Below are positions 1 to 5,814 of a stretch of DNA of 16,056 bases, piece after piece (the first letter of the stretch is position 1; every line of letters begins with the position of its first letter). The DNA is from Gemmatimonadota bacterium (GTDB lineage: Bacteria; Gemmatimonadota; Gemmatimonadetes; Gemmatimonadales; Gemmatimonadaceae). The stretch is from positions 1-16,056 of the forward strand of contig JAQBPZ010000401.1 in assembly GCA_028287225.1 (NCBI GenBank). Direction: 5' to 3'. The notes beneath the pieces were generated by a model. That model worked only from the letters and a program-made list of their open reading frames with translations, made no database searches and was not told the DNA's origin. A program made the position numbers and the translations under genes.

Positions 1-276
1 CAGCGCGATCAGCAGCGCCACGACGACCGCGAACAGGGCGACGCCTTCAATGAACGCCGCGAGGACGATCGCCGTGCCGCGAATGTCGCCGGCCGCTGCG
101 GGCTGGCGCGCCATCGCTTCCGTCGCCTGGCCACCGATCCGGCCGATGCCGATGCCCGCGCCGATCGCCGCGAGGCCGGCGCCGAGCGCCGCACCGAGCA
201 TCGCCCACGCGCCCGCGTAGCCGCGGTCGTAGCCCGTCGTCGACGCGGCCGTCTGGAAGAATCCGATCAAGGTCAT
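1..276 (-). CDS. atpE: F0F1 ATP synthase subunit c (partial, C-terminus cut by window edge)
   Basis: Subunit c forms the membrane rotor ring of the F1Fo ATP synthase and carries protons through a carboxylate in its second helix. The frame reads without a stop from ATG at 276-274 to the left edge (92 codons visible). An Ala/Gly-rich first helix (about residues 22-45) contains GAGIGIG. It is followed by the polar loop ARQP (56-59) and a second helix with the essential carboxylate in AAFIEGVALF (Glu77). The sodium-type ligands (Gln in helix 1, Ser-Thr after the Glu) are absent when aligned by eye with sodium-binding rings, so proton coupling is inferred. The N-terminus is about 15 residues longer than the E. 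coli form. It is the fourth gene of the atp cluster and is separated from atpB by a long structured gap, unlike the overlapping genes before it. Only a weak GGA lies upstream of the start. Confidence 0.95.
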   Translation of the reverse strand, partial: MTLIGFFQTAASTTGYDRGYAGAWAMLGAALGAGLAAIGAGIGIGRIGGQATEAMARQPAAAGDIRGTAIVLAAFIEGVALFAVVVALLIAL

Positions 277-554
277 TGCAGTAGTCCGTTGAGAAGTATT
301 GAGCCTGCCCTCACGCCCCGCGACTCGCGTCGCCGTCCGTCACCGAGACCCGGGTCTCAACGGACATCACCGGTCGTCCGACCGGCTACTGGCCTCGTGG
401 GAGGGCGAGCTTCCACGCGGCGGCACTGCACTTTCGTATCTGCCGGTCAGCCTGAACGACCGTGATGTATCGAAGCGCCTCGGAATACGCCGGCCGGGGT
501 CGGGGCCCCGTCCGCTTCAGAATGTGGCAGCATCATCGGGCTCGCGCAGCGAGC
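277..554 (-). promoter_or_regulatory. Structured atpB-atpE intercistronic leader with alternative pairings
   Basis: This 278-base gap between atpB and atpE holds several inverted repeats on the transcribed (minus) strand. A hairpin pairs GTCCGT (365-360) with ACGGAC (340-335) and GAGACC (358-353) with GGTCTC (350-345). A 5-bp hairpin with a GCGA tetraloop lies at 333-320. CCGGTC/GACCGG pair at 385-370. The arm 365-356 (GTCCGTTGAG) is also perfectly complementary over 10 bases to 293-284 (CTCAACGGAC), which contains the only Shine-Dalgarno-like GGA (287-285) before the atpE ATG. The two folds cannot coexist. This is read from the sequence; a regulatory switch is inference. I see no clear promoter or ORF in the gap. 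Confidence 0.55.
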
Positions 555-563
555 CTAATGATG
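531..563 (-). other. Hairpin spanning the atpB stop codon
   Basis: The arms CATCAT (531-536) and GGCTCGC (539-545) pair with GCGAGCC (549-555) and ATGATG (558-563). The loop is 3 bases, with one C/A mismatch and one G.U pair between the two blocks. The atpB stop codon (557-555) lies inside it. No T-tract follows on the minus strand, so it is more likely an mRNA-stabilising or partial attenuating structure than a full intrinsic terminator. Confidence 0.6.
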
Positions 564-1577
564 TGCCTCCCTTATTTGCCCAATGAACACCGCCGTCAGC
601 AGCGTGAAGATGTACGCCTGCAGGAAGGCCACGAGCACCTCGAGGAGCATGATCCCGATGGCCATCGCGATCGGCGCCGGCGCGATGAACCAGCTCCCGA
701 AGGTGAACACGATGCCGATGAAGGCCAGGACGATCACGTGTCCCGCCGTCATGTTCGCGAACAGACGGATCGCCAGCGCGAACGGCTTCGTGAACTTCCC
801 GAGCAGCTCCACCGGCGTCAGGATCAGGAACAGCACGACCTTCATGATGCTGAACGGCTCGTCGTGCGGCCAATAGAAGATCGTGTTCCAGTAGCCCTTC
901 CCGAGCGCCCGCATTCCCGCGATCTCGATCACGATGAAGCTCAGCACGGCGAGCGTCGCGGTCACCGAGATGTTGCCCGTGGCGGTCGAGCCGTACGGGA
1001 TCAACCCCAGGATGTTGGCGAACAGGATGAAGAAGAACAGGCCCAGCAGGTAGGGCACGAAGCCCTCGCCGTGGTGGCCCACGTTCTTCATGATCACCTC
1101 GTCGCGCACGAACAGCACCGTCGCTTCCACCCCGGTGCTGAACCCCTTCGGGTAGCCGGCGTCCAGCGAGTGCCGGGTGTGCGAGCGCGCCGCCGTGATC
1201 AGCGTCACAGCGCAGAGGAGGGCCGCGAACCCCATCATTACCACATGCTTCGTCGGCGAGAGATCCACCGTCAGCGGCCCGAGATGTACCGGGGCCCACT
1301 GCGGCAGCTCGATCTCCTTGCCCCACGCCGCGTTCAGCCACGGGATCTCGATGTGATGCGAGTCCGTGATGTGCGGCATGATGATGTCCTTGTTGCCCTC
1401 CGCACCATGGCCCGCGGCCGTCGGCTCGGCGCCGAGGCTCTCCGAAGCCTGGTGGTTGGTCTCCACCGAGCCGGAATGCTGCGTCGTGGCGGCGGGTACG
1501 TCGTGCGTCTCCGCCGGCTGCTGGGCGGTGAGCCGCGTGGCGGCGAAGGCGATGAGGAGGAGCGATCCGAGCTTCAT
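555..1577 (-). CDS. atpB: F0F1 ATP synthase subunit a
   Basis: This is the membrane stator subunit that forms the two proton half-channels against the c-ring. The 340-residue protein starts at ATG 1577-1575. This start is preferred over the longer open frame because it overlaps the atpI stop as ATGA and begins a plausible signal peptide (MKLGSLLLIAFAATRLTA). After a His/Ala-rich extracytoplasmic stretch (about 20-100) come five or more hydrophobic helices. The essential arginine is Arg271 in AIRLFANMTAGH, and the conserved Gln320 lies in VAFLQAYIF near the C-terminus. The signal-like N-terminus and long N-terminal extension make it longer than the roughly 270 residues of E. coli AtpB, a form seen in several phyla. 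It is transcribed after atpI, and a strong hairpin covers its stop codon. Confidence 0.96.
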   Translation of the reverse strand: MKLGSLLLIAFAATRLTAQQPAETHDVPAATTQHSGSVETNHQASESLGAEPTAAGHGAEGNKDIIMPHITDSHHIEIPWLNAAWGKEIELPQWAPVHLGPLTVDLSPTKHVVMMGFAALLCAVTLITAARSHTRHSLDAGYPKGFSTGVEATVLFVRDEVIMKNVGHHGEGFVPYLLGLFFFILFANILGLIPYGSTATGNISVTATLAVLSFIVIEIAGMRALGKGYWNTIFYWPHDEPFSIMKVVLFLILTPVELLGKFTKPFALAIRLFANMTAGHVIVLAFIGIVFTFGSWFIAPAPIAMAIGIMLLEVLVAFLQAYIFTLLTAVFIGQIREAHH

Positions 1578-1921
1578 GACGTGAGCAGCAGAGATTCGAG
1601 AACGGTCGTGACGAAGAGCAGCGACACGAGGCTCATCAGCGCCGGCACCGCCGGCAGGCCGAGAGGCTTGATCAGGACCAGCGCATATACCACGAGCGTG
1701 ACGAAGCGGAGCACCGTCCCCACCGCCCACGCCTTCAACTGCTTCTCCGGCGCCGCGAGCCGCGCGAGCGCGAATGCCACCGCCTGCACCGCCAGGGTGA
1801 TCCCGGCGCTCACCAGCACCGCGCGCCGTCCCCCTGGCCCGCTGAAGATGGCCAGGAGCAGGGCAAGCACGGCGACCAGCCCCAACGCACCATACGCCAG
1901 CGTCCGCGAGCTCGACCTCAC
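1574..1921 (-). CDS. atpI: AtpI-like ATP synthase accessory membrane protein
   Basis: Small membrane protein of 115 residues. Its position between atpZ and atpB matches that of AtpI, which assists c-ring assembly or ion supply to the synthase. The start chosen is GTG 1921-1919, which overlaps the atpZ TGA as GTGA; the frame also extends upstream as an in-frame overhang inside atpZ, which I discount. Four hydrophobic segments are visible: about 8-26 (LGLVAVLALLLAIF), 34-53, 66-84 (AVGTVLRFVTLVVYALVL) and 88-112. The polar linker AAPEKQLKAW lies between helices 2 and 3. The stop overlaps the atpB ATG by 4 bases, so the three genes are probably translationally coupled. AtpI sequences diverge widely, so the family call rests on topology, size and position rather than on a strict motif. 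Confidence 0.78.
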   Translation of the reverse strand: MRSSSRTLAYGALGLVAVLALLLAIFSGPGGRRAVLVSAGITLAVQAVAFALARLAAPEKQLKAWAVGTVLRFVTLVVYALVLIKPLGLPAVPALMSLVSLLFVTTVLESLLLTS

Positions 1922-2163
1922 CGCCGCGGACCCATCACCTTCCGATAGATGCTGTAGAACGCCGCGCTGGCGCCCACGAACACCATCACGATCGTCAGCC
2001 ACGGCCGCGTTCCGAGCCGACCGTCCAGCCAGTAGCCGAGCCACGCACTGAGGCCCAGGGTGGCGCCCATCTGGAGTCCGACTCCCGCGAATTCGGCACC
2101 CGACGACAGGGGCTGCCGGGGCGCGGACTCAGGCCGGGATGGGTCCTCGGGGCGGGTCTCCAC
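1918..2163 (-). CDS. atpZ: AtpZ-type F0F1 ATP synthase accessory subunit
   Basis: First gene of the atp operon. The product belongs to the AtpZ/AtpI-related two-helix proteins that accompany AtpI in many bacteria and are implicated in ion transport or synthase assembly. The core reads AGVGLQMGATLGLSAWLGYW (about residues 25-44), then LDGRLGTRPW and a second helix VMVFVGASAAFYSIYRKV. The GLSAWLGYWLDGRLGT pattern is typical of the family. The frame is open to 2268, but the likely start is GTG 2163-2161 (81 residues), because a promoter-like element lies just upstream and the extra residues would be a Pro/Ser-rich, non-conserved-looking tail. With that promoter the transcript would be leaderless. 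An ATG further upstream cannot be excluded. The stop overlaps the atpI start by 4 bases. Confidence 0.8.
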   Translation of the reverse strand: METRPEDPSRPESAPRQPLSSGAEFAGVGLQMGATLGLSAWLGYWLDGRLGTRPWLTIVMVFVGASAAFYSIYRKVMGPRR

Positions 2164-2198
2164 GGGGGGAAACCTAGTGCTTGTGAAATTTTTCGCAA
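2164..2198 (-). promoter_or_regulatory. Predicted atp operon promoter, probably leaderless
   Basis: Reading the minus strand, a -35-like TTGCGA (2198-2193) is followed after 16 bases by TAGGTT (2176-2171), matching the TAnnnT pattern of -10 boxes. Seven bases later comes the GTG start of atpZ at 2163, so the expected transcription start falls on or next to the start codon. No Shine-Dalgarno is present. The elements are visible; promoter activity and leaderless translation are inferred. Confidence 0.5.
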
Positions 2199-2199
2199 G
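2180..2199. promoter_or_regulatory. Rex/CRP-like palindromic operator over the atp promoter
   Basis: CTTGTGAAA-TT-TTTCGCAAG is a 9+9 inverted repeat with one mismatch. It resembles the Rex redox-sensor consensus (TTGTGAAnnnnTTCACAA) with one deviation, and also the CRP pattern TGTGA-N6-TCACA with one deviation. The right arm coincides with the predicted -35 box of the atp promoter (2198-2193), a position expected for repression. The binding protein is not encoded in this window. Confidence 0.5.
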
Positions 2200-2291
2200 C
2201 GAAACGGAGGGGCGCCCCGAAGGCGGACCGAACATTTGTGCGGCGGACCTAACTGTAACGCAGATCACAACTTTCCTCGTGACGTCTCATG

Positions 2292-2320
2292 TTGACTATG
2301 CGTCCTGATGTTGATAACTT
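2292..2320 (+). promoter_or_regulatory. Sigma-70-type promoter of the BsuPI lipoprotein gene
   Basis: TTGACT (2292-2297), a 17-base spacer, then TAACTT (2315-2320). Transcription would begin near 2327, leaving about 60 bases of leader before ATG 2390. This promoter is divergent from the atp operon promoter. Confidence 0.55.
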
Positions 2321-2389
2321 CGCTCTCGGCTGGATGTGTGAGCGGAGTCCCGCGCCGCTGCCAGTCCAGATGCCCCAATCGGTCCCGAC

Positions 2390-2905
2390 ATGAACACCCG
2401 CCTGCTCATTCCGCTGCTCCTCGCTGGCGCTGGGGCCCTCGCCTGCGGGTCGCGCTCGCGCTCCCAGGCCGCCACCGTCCGGCCAGGCGTCAGGAACACC
2501 ACCGCGGTCGCCGACGCGCCCGCGCCTCCACATCGCGCTTCGGCCGCCGCGGACAGCGCGAGCATCCGCCTCGCCCCGGCATTCGTCGTCACCACGAAGG
2601 ACCGCGCGCTTCGCTTCGACCTCGCCATCCGCAACGAAGGCAAGAAGCACGTGGAGCTCACCTTCCCGTCCGGCCAGACCTACGACTTCGCCGTGGTCGA
2701 CGGCCGCGGGCGGGAAGTCTACCGCTGGGGCAACGGTCGCATGTTCACGCAGTCCCGCCAGAACCGCATGCTCGATGGTGGAGACACCATGCGCATCGAG
2801 GAGAGCGCCGCCCCCGAGCTCGCGCCGGGCAGCTATGTCGCCGTCGCGACCCTGCACAGCTCCAACTATCCGGTGGAACAGCGCGTGGCCTTCGAGCTGC
2901 GCTGA
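2390..2905 (+). CDS. BsuPI-domain lipoprotein
   Basis: A 171-residue predicted lipoprotein. The N-terminus MNTRLLIPLLLAGAGALAC is a basic-hydrophobic signal with a lipobox-like ALAC, acylated at Cys19 if processed; -3 is Ala rather than the usual Leu, so the box is slightly atypical. A low-complexity Ala/Pro/Ser linker runs to about residue 60. The C-terminal domain (about 62-171) matches the BsuPI beta-sandwich pattern: a strand RFDLAIRNEGKKHVELTF, then SGQTYDFAVVD, then the aromatic YRWGNGRMFTQ, and a final strand ending in an aromatic-rich edge. BsuPI is named from a Bacillus intracellular protease inhibitor, but most family members have no proven inhibitor role, so function is left open. 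Its own promoter lies upstream and a strong terminator downstream, which makes it monocistronic. No Shine-Dalgarno is evident. Confidence 0.8.
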   Translation: MNTRLLIPLLLAGAGALACGSRSRSQAATVRPGVRNTTAVADAPAPPHRASAAADSASIRLAPAFVVTTKDRALRFDLAIRNEGKKHVELTFPSGQTYDFAVVDGRGREVYRWGNGRMFTQSRQNRMLDGGDTMRIEESAAPELAPGSYVAVATLHSSNYPVEQRVAFELR

Positions 2906-2956
2906 ACCCGCCGCGACTCGGCCGACGTCGGCCGGACCTGACGGGCAGATCCATCG

Positions 2957-2994
2957 ACGCCGTGCGGATGTCCGCACGGCGTTTTCCGTTTTCC
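2957..2994 (+). terminator. Intrinsic terminator after the BsuPI lipoprotein gene
   Basis: A perfect 12-bp inverted repeat: ACGCCGTGCGGA (2957-2968) pairs with TCCGCACGGCGT (2971-2982). The nominal loop is 2 bases, so the apical pairs probably open in practice. It is followed by TTTTCCGTTTT. Placed 52 bases after the stop codon at 2905, it fits termination of the preceding gene. Confidence 0.82.
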
Positions 2995-3094
2995 CCACAT
3001 CGGCGGGCCGCTTCCTGCATGCACCGGCCCTCACGGATCCCGCTGGACACGGACGCTGGACCACCAGCGCCCCCGCCCTGCTTCCCCGACCGAC

Positions 3095-3442
3095 ATGCAC
3101 GGCACCCAGGAGCTTCCCGCGACCCTCCGCGTCACGCTCGACTCGCTCGTCACCCTGACGCTGGACGTCGTGAACGTCGTCGGCACGCCAGTCGTGCTGC
3201 ACTTCGACGACGCGCAGCAGTACGATTTCGTGATCCGGACGCCGGAGGGCGCCGCGGTGTGGCAGTGGAGTGCCGACCGATCCTTCCTCACCGTGCTCAC
3301 CACGCGTGCCCTCGCGGTGGGCGAGCACCTGCGCATGACGGAGTCGTGGCGGCCCACCGCCCATGGGCCGCTGGTCGCCGAGGGATGGCTCACGAGCTCG
3401 TCCCACGCCGCGCGGGCGGTGTCGAGCTTCGTGGTGCGCTGA
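3095..3442 (+). CDS. Second BsuPI-domain protein, no signal peptide visible
   Basis: A 115-residue protein paralogous to the lipoprotein upstream: QQYDFVIRTPEGAAVWQWS aligns with QTYDFAVVDGRGREVYRWG in the first protein, followed by DRSFLT against GRMFTQ and by the VGEHLRMTESW turn typical of BsuPI. The sandwich appears complete, starting at TLRVTLDSLVTLTLDVVN. ATG 3095 is the only good start: the frame is open back to a TGA at 2939-2941 but holds no ATG, GTG or TTG in between. There is no signal sequence and no Shine-Dalgarno. The gene lies after the terminator of the first gene, so it needs its own promoter, which I do not see clearly. It may be cytoplasmic, or a truncated duplicate that lost its export signal. 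Confidence 0.65.
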   Translation: MHGTQELPATLRVTLDSLVTLTLDVVNVVGTPVVLHFDDAQQYDFVIRTPEGAAVWQWSADRSFLTVLTTRALAVGEHLRMTESWRPTAHGPLVAEGWLTSSSHAARAVSSFVVR

Positions 3443-3570
3443 CGGCGCTCACGCGCGCCGCCATCGCTCCGTCGTCGGCGTGCGTATACCTGCATTGACC
3501 CCGCGTGGTGCCGCCGCGCGCACGGCGATAGCTTCCCGCCCCCGCACCTCGTCTCCCTCGCTTCTCGCCC

Positions 3571-4587
3571 GTGACCAGTCCTCGTAGCGTTTCGGCTGTC
3601 GCAACCGGTGGTGATCGCGACCTCGAGCTGCTCGATCAGCTCGCTGCCGCACGCGTCGCGCTCAACGCGCAGATCGGGCGCCGCGTGATCGGCCAGCGCG
3701 AGGTCGTCGACAACCTCGTCGCCGCGATCCTCGCTGGCGGTCACGCGCTGCTCGTCGGCGTGCCCGGCCTGGCGAAGACGTTGCTCGTGCAGACCGTCGC
3801 CCAGGCGCTCGACCTGCGCTTCTCGCGCGTGCAGTTCACCCCGGACCTCATGCCGAGCGACATCACCGGCACCGAGCTGCTCGAGGAGGATCACACGACG
3901 GGGCGGCGCTTCTTCAAGTTCGTCGAGGGGCCGGTGTTCGCGAACATCGTGCTGGCCGACGAGATCAACCGCGCGCCGCCGAAGACGCAGGCGGCGCTGC
4001 TCCAGGCCATGCAGGAGCATGCCGTGACTGCCGCGGGCACCACGCACCGGCTCCCCGAGCCCTTCTTCGTGCTGGCGACGCAGAACCCCATCGAGCAGGA
4101 GGGAACGTACCCCCTGCCCGAGGCGCAGCTCGACCGGTTCATGGTGCAGCTCGCGATGGGATATCCGAGTCGCGAGGAAGAAGAGCGGATCGTCGCCGAG
4201 ACGACGATCGATTCCGTGAATGAAGTCACCCCGGTGTTGAATGGCGCGCAGCTGAGCGAGCTGCTGCACCTCGTGCGCCGCCTCCCCGCCGCGCCCAGCA
4301 TCGTGAGCTATGCGGTGCGGCTCGCGCGCGCCACGCGCCCCGATGCGCCCGAGGCGAGCCCGATGGTGAAGAAGTACGTGAGCTGGGGTGCCGGCCCGCG
4401 CGCGTCGCAGTACCTGATCCTCGGCGCCAAGGCGCGTGCGGCCATGGACGGGCGCGCGATGCCGGACCTGGAGGATGTCGCCGCGATGGCGATGCCGGTG
4501 CTGGGGCACCGGGTGGTGCTCAACTTCCAGGCGGAGGCGGAGGGGATCAGCACGAGCCGCCTGATCGAGGGGCTGCCGAAGGGGTGA
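3571..4587 (+). CDS. MoxR-family AAA+ ATPase
   Basis: A 338-residue chaperone-like AAA+ ATPase of the MoxR group, which usually acts with von Willebrand factor A or DUF58 proteins to mature enzyme complexes or respond to envelope stress. Walker A is GVPGLAKT (63-70), the MoxR variant with Ala before Lys. Walker B is IVLADE (126-131), followed by INRAPPKTQAALLQAMQE. Sensor 1 is ATQNP (Asn172), then EGTYPLPEAQLDRF with the putative arginine finger at Arg189. The C-terminal AAA lid (about 235-335) ends with the family motif GPRAS..LILGAKA. The length is normal. The start is GTG 3571, with no Shine-Dalgarno. Unlike most relatives it is not followed by a DUF58 or vWA gene: a repeat copy begins two bases after its stop codon and the next gene is convergent. 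The partner may lie elsewhere. Confidence 0.92.
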   Translation: MTSPRSVSAVATGGDRDLELLDQLAAARVALNAQIGRRVIGQREVVDNLVAAILAGGHALLVGVPGLAKTLLVQTVAQALDLRFSRVQFTPDLMPSDITGTELLEEDHTTGRRFFKFVEGPVFANIVLADEINRAPPKTQAALLQAMQEHAVTAAGTTHRLPEPFFVLATQNPIEQEGTYPLPEAQLDRFMVQLAMGYPSREEEERIVAETTIDSVNEVTPVLNGAQLSELLHLVRRLPAAPSIVSYAVRLARATRPDAPEASPMVKKYVSWGAGPRASQYLILGAKARAAMDGRAMPDLEDVAAMAMPVLGHRVVLNFQAEAEGISTSRLIEGLPKG

Positions 4588-4588
4588 T

Positions 4589-4845
4589 GTGGCAGTCGCC
4601 TGGTGCTCTTCAACGACGGATTCCATCGGCGTGGCGTACCGGCTTTTGGCGACCGGGGCTGAAGGTCGACCGACTGGGACTGCTCACGCATCCAAGCGGA
4701 TTGATGCGAGGGTACGCAGCCCGACGAAATGGCCCGCCATGCCCTCGGGCGACGAGCGGGCACTGCTCCTTTACTCGTCGAGAGGGTACGAGGGCTGGCT
4801 ACCGCAACTGATGGAGGGTGCGGGGCGGGGATCTCCGCCGCGCAC
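4589..4845 (+). repeat. Repeat copy A, immediately downstream of moxR
   Basis: About 257 bases, closely similar to the reverse complement of copy B. The first 36 bases differ at two positions, and a 48-base block (4648-4695 against 5212-5165) differs at one. It ends in an imperfect hairpin: GTGCGGGGCGG (4818-4828) pairs with CCGCCGCGCAC (4835-4845) with one mismatch and a GGATCT loop. It starts one base after the moxR stop codon in the sense direction. No terminal inverted repeats, target duplication or transposase are seen. Confidence 0.8.
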
Positions 4846-4890
4846 GAAGTGTCGGGACGATGCCAGCGCTTCAACAGCATTTGACCGGGA

Positions 4891-4913
4891 AGGACGCGGA
4901 GGACGCGGAGGAC
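4891..4913. repeat. Short tandem repeat of a 9-bp unit
   Basis: The unit GGACGCGGA occurs twice in tandem (4892-4900, 4901-4909), followed by a partial third GGAC. It lies in the unique middle between the two inverted repeat copies. Similar GACGCGGAG tandems are common in noncoding dispersed repeats of high-GC genomes, but I cannot confirm a match. Confidence 0.6.
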
Positions 4914-5017
4914 TGCTCAGGGCCCTCGCGCAACAGGGCTTCCTCCATCCTTGCCTCACCGGACATCCCGTGCCTCATCCGAGATCGCAAGAGAGCCGGC
5001 CACCGCGAGTGTGGGGG

Positions 5018-5270
5018 GTGCGGGGCCGTGATCTCCGCCCCGCACCCTCCATCATTTGCGAGGGCCGGCTCCGTACCATGGTCGCGAGGAAAGGAGCGAT
5101 ACCCGCGCGTCGCCCGAGGGCGTGGCGGGCCATTTGGAGGGCCACTCGTCGTACGACGGATCCGTTGGATGCGTGAGCAGTCCCAGTCGGTTGACCTTCA
5201 GCCCCGGTCGCCGAGGCCATCGCGCCGGTACGACGGAATCCGTCGCTGAAGAGCACCAGGCGACCGCCAC
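5018..5270 (-). repeat. Repeat copy B, inverted, downstream of the small hypothetical gene
   Basis: About 253 bases on the minus strand, starting 15 bases after the stop codon of the gene ending at 5286. It matches copy A in order and orientation relative to its host gene. Its distal end is a strong hairpin: GTGCGGGGC (5018-5026) pairs with GCCCCGCAC (5037-5045) around a 10-base loop. Pairing extends outward to about 5012/5051 with a G.U. No T-tract follows, so if it terminates transcription it does so without the usual tail. Confidence 0.8.
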
Positions 5271-5285
5271 GAGAAGTCGCTCCCC

Positions 5286-5627
5286 CTAGCTGTTCCGGAC
5301 CACGGCCCCCCTCGGCCGGCTGGCGTTCGCGAGGAGCTCGCGAAGCCCATCCTGCGCCAGGGCATGCCAGCCGTCGGGGATCATCCGCAGGCGACGGCGC
5401 CCCGTGGGGCTCCGGAACACCAGCCAACCAAGGGACGATGGCTCGGGCGTGGCGCGCACTCGGCGGTCGGGCACCGCGCGGGTGGCGGCGCGCCGCTCTT
5501 CCCGGGCGCGACGCTCGCGCAGCGTCGGGTGCGCCTCCCATGCTTCCCAGCGCACGCCCTCGGCGTCCACGAACGAAACGATCATCGGCTCGGTAGGGGT
5601 CAGGAGTCGGGACAGGGCGGGAGGCAT
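5286..5627 (-). CDS. Conserved-looking small hypothetical protein
   Basis: About 113 residues from ATG 5627-5625. The frame is open further (to 5714) but the extra part is Arg-rich and uninformative. An internal ATG at 5585 (MIVSFVDAEGVRWEAWEAH) would also include the whole recognisable core. The core resembles small beta-rich proteins: a first strand IVSFVDAEGVRWEAWE, an Arg/Glu-rich charged helix (RERRAREERRAATRA), then WLVFRSPTGRRRLRMIPDGW and a short C-terminal helix GLRELLA. I recognise this style of protein from Gemmatimonadota-type genomes but know no function. It is divergent from the large regulator gene, with a palindromic and direct-repeat operator-like region between them. Repeat copy B follows its stop codon. 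Confidence 0.6.
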   Translation of the reverse strand: MPPALSRLLTPTEPMIVSFVDAEGVRWEAWEAHPTLRERRAREERRAATRAVPDRRVRATPEPSSLGWLVFRSPTGRRRLRMIPDGWHALAQDGLRELLANASRPRGAVVRNS

Positions 5628-5707
5628 CGTTGCCGCCAGGTTTCGGCGTCCGGGAGCTTCCCTCCTCGTTCGGGCGCGGCACTTGGCGCGTGTCGGCCCG
5701 GATCGGT

Positions 5708-5760
5708 GCGTCATCGGGGTTGGCGCATCCGATGACGCGAAAATGACGCAGGAATGATAG
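5708..5760. promoter_or_regulatory. Operator-like region with 11-bp-spaced ATGACGC heptamers
   Basis: ATGACGC occurs at 5732-5738 and 5743-5749, with a diverged third copy ATGATAG at 5754-5760, all spaced 11 bp apart. The first copy is also the right arm of a perfect 10-bp inverted repeat, GCGTCATCGG (5708-5717) with CCGATGACGC (5729-5738). SARP/BTAD-type regulators are known to bind direct heptamers spaced 11 bp, and the gene just downstream encodes a BTAD regulator, so autoregulation is plausible. A TAGTAT box (5758-5763) could be the -10. Confidence 0.5.
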
Positions 5761-5814
5761 TATCGGGTGCGGCGACGAGGCCGGGATCGACGAACCAGTC
5801 ATCGTCAGGTGGTC

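Larger units (their letters stand above)
4588..5285. other. 698-base convergent intergenic region without a gene
   Basis: This region lies between the stop codons of moxR (plus) and the small hypothetical (minus). It consists of repeat copy A (4589-4845), a unique middle (4846-5017) and repeat copy B (5018-5270, inverted). Open frames cross it on both strands but are not conserved between the two copies because of indels that change frame, so I call it noncoding. The middle holds a 9-bp tandem repeat at 4892-4913 and no recognisable gene. Confidence 0.7.

Noticed and set aside
462..2051. A 529-codon open frame on the plus strand across the atp genes
   Set aside because: It is antisense to four well-supported atp genes and is rich in Arg, His, Asp and Glu as expected of a shadow frame at high GC.
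4589..5176. Coding frames within the repeat copies
   Set aside because: The copies share a translated start (MAVAWCSS) but indels put the rest in different frames, so protein conservation is absent.
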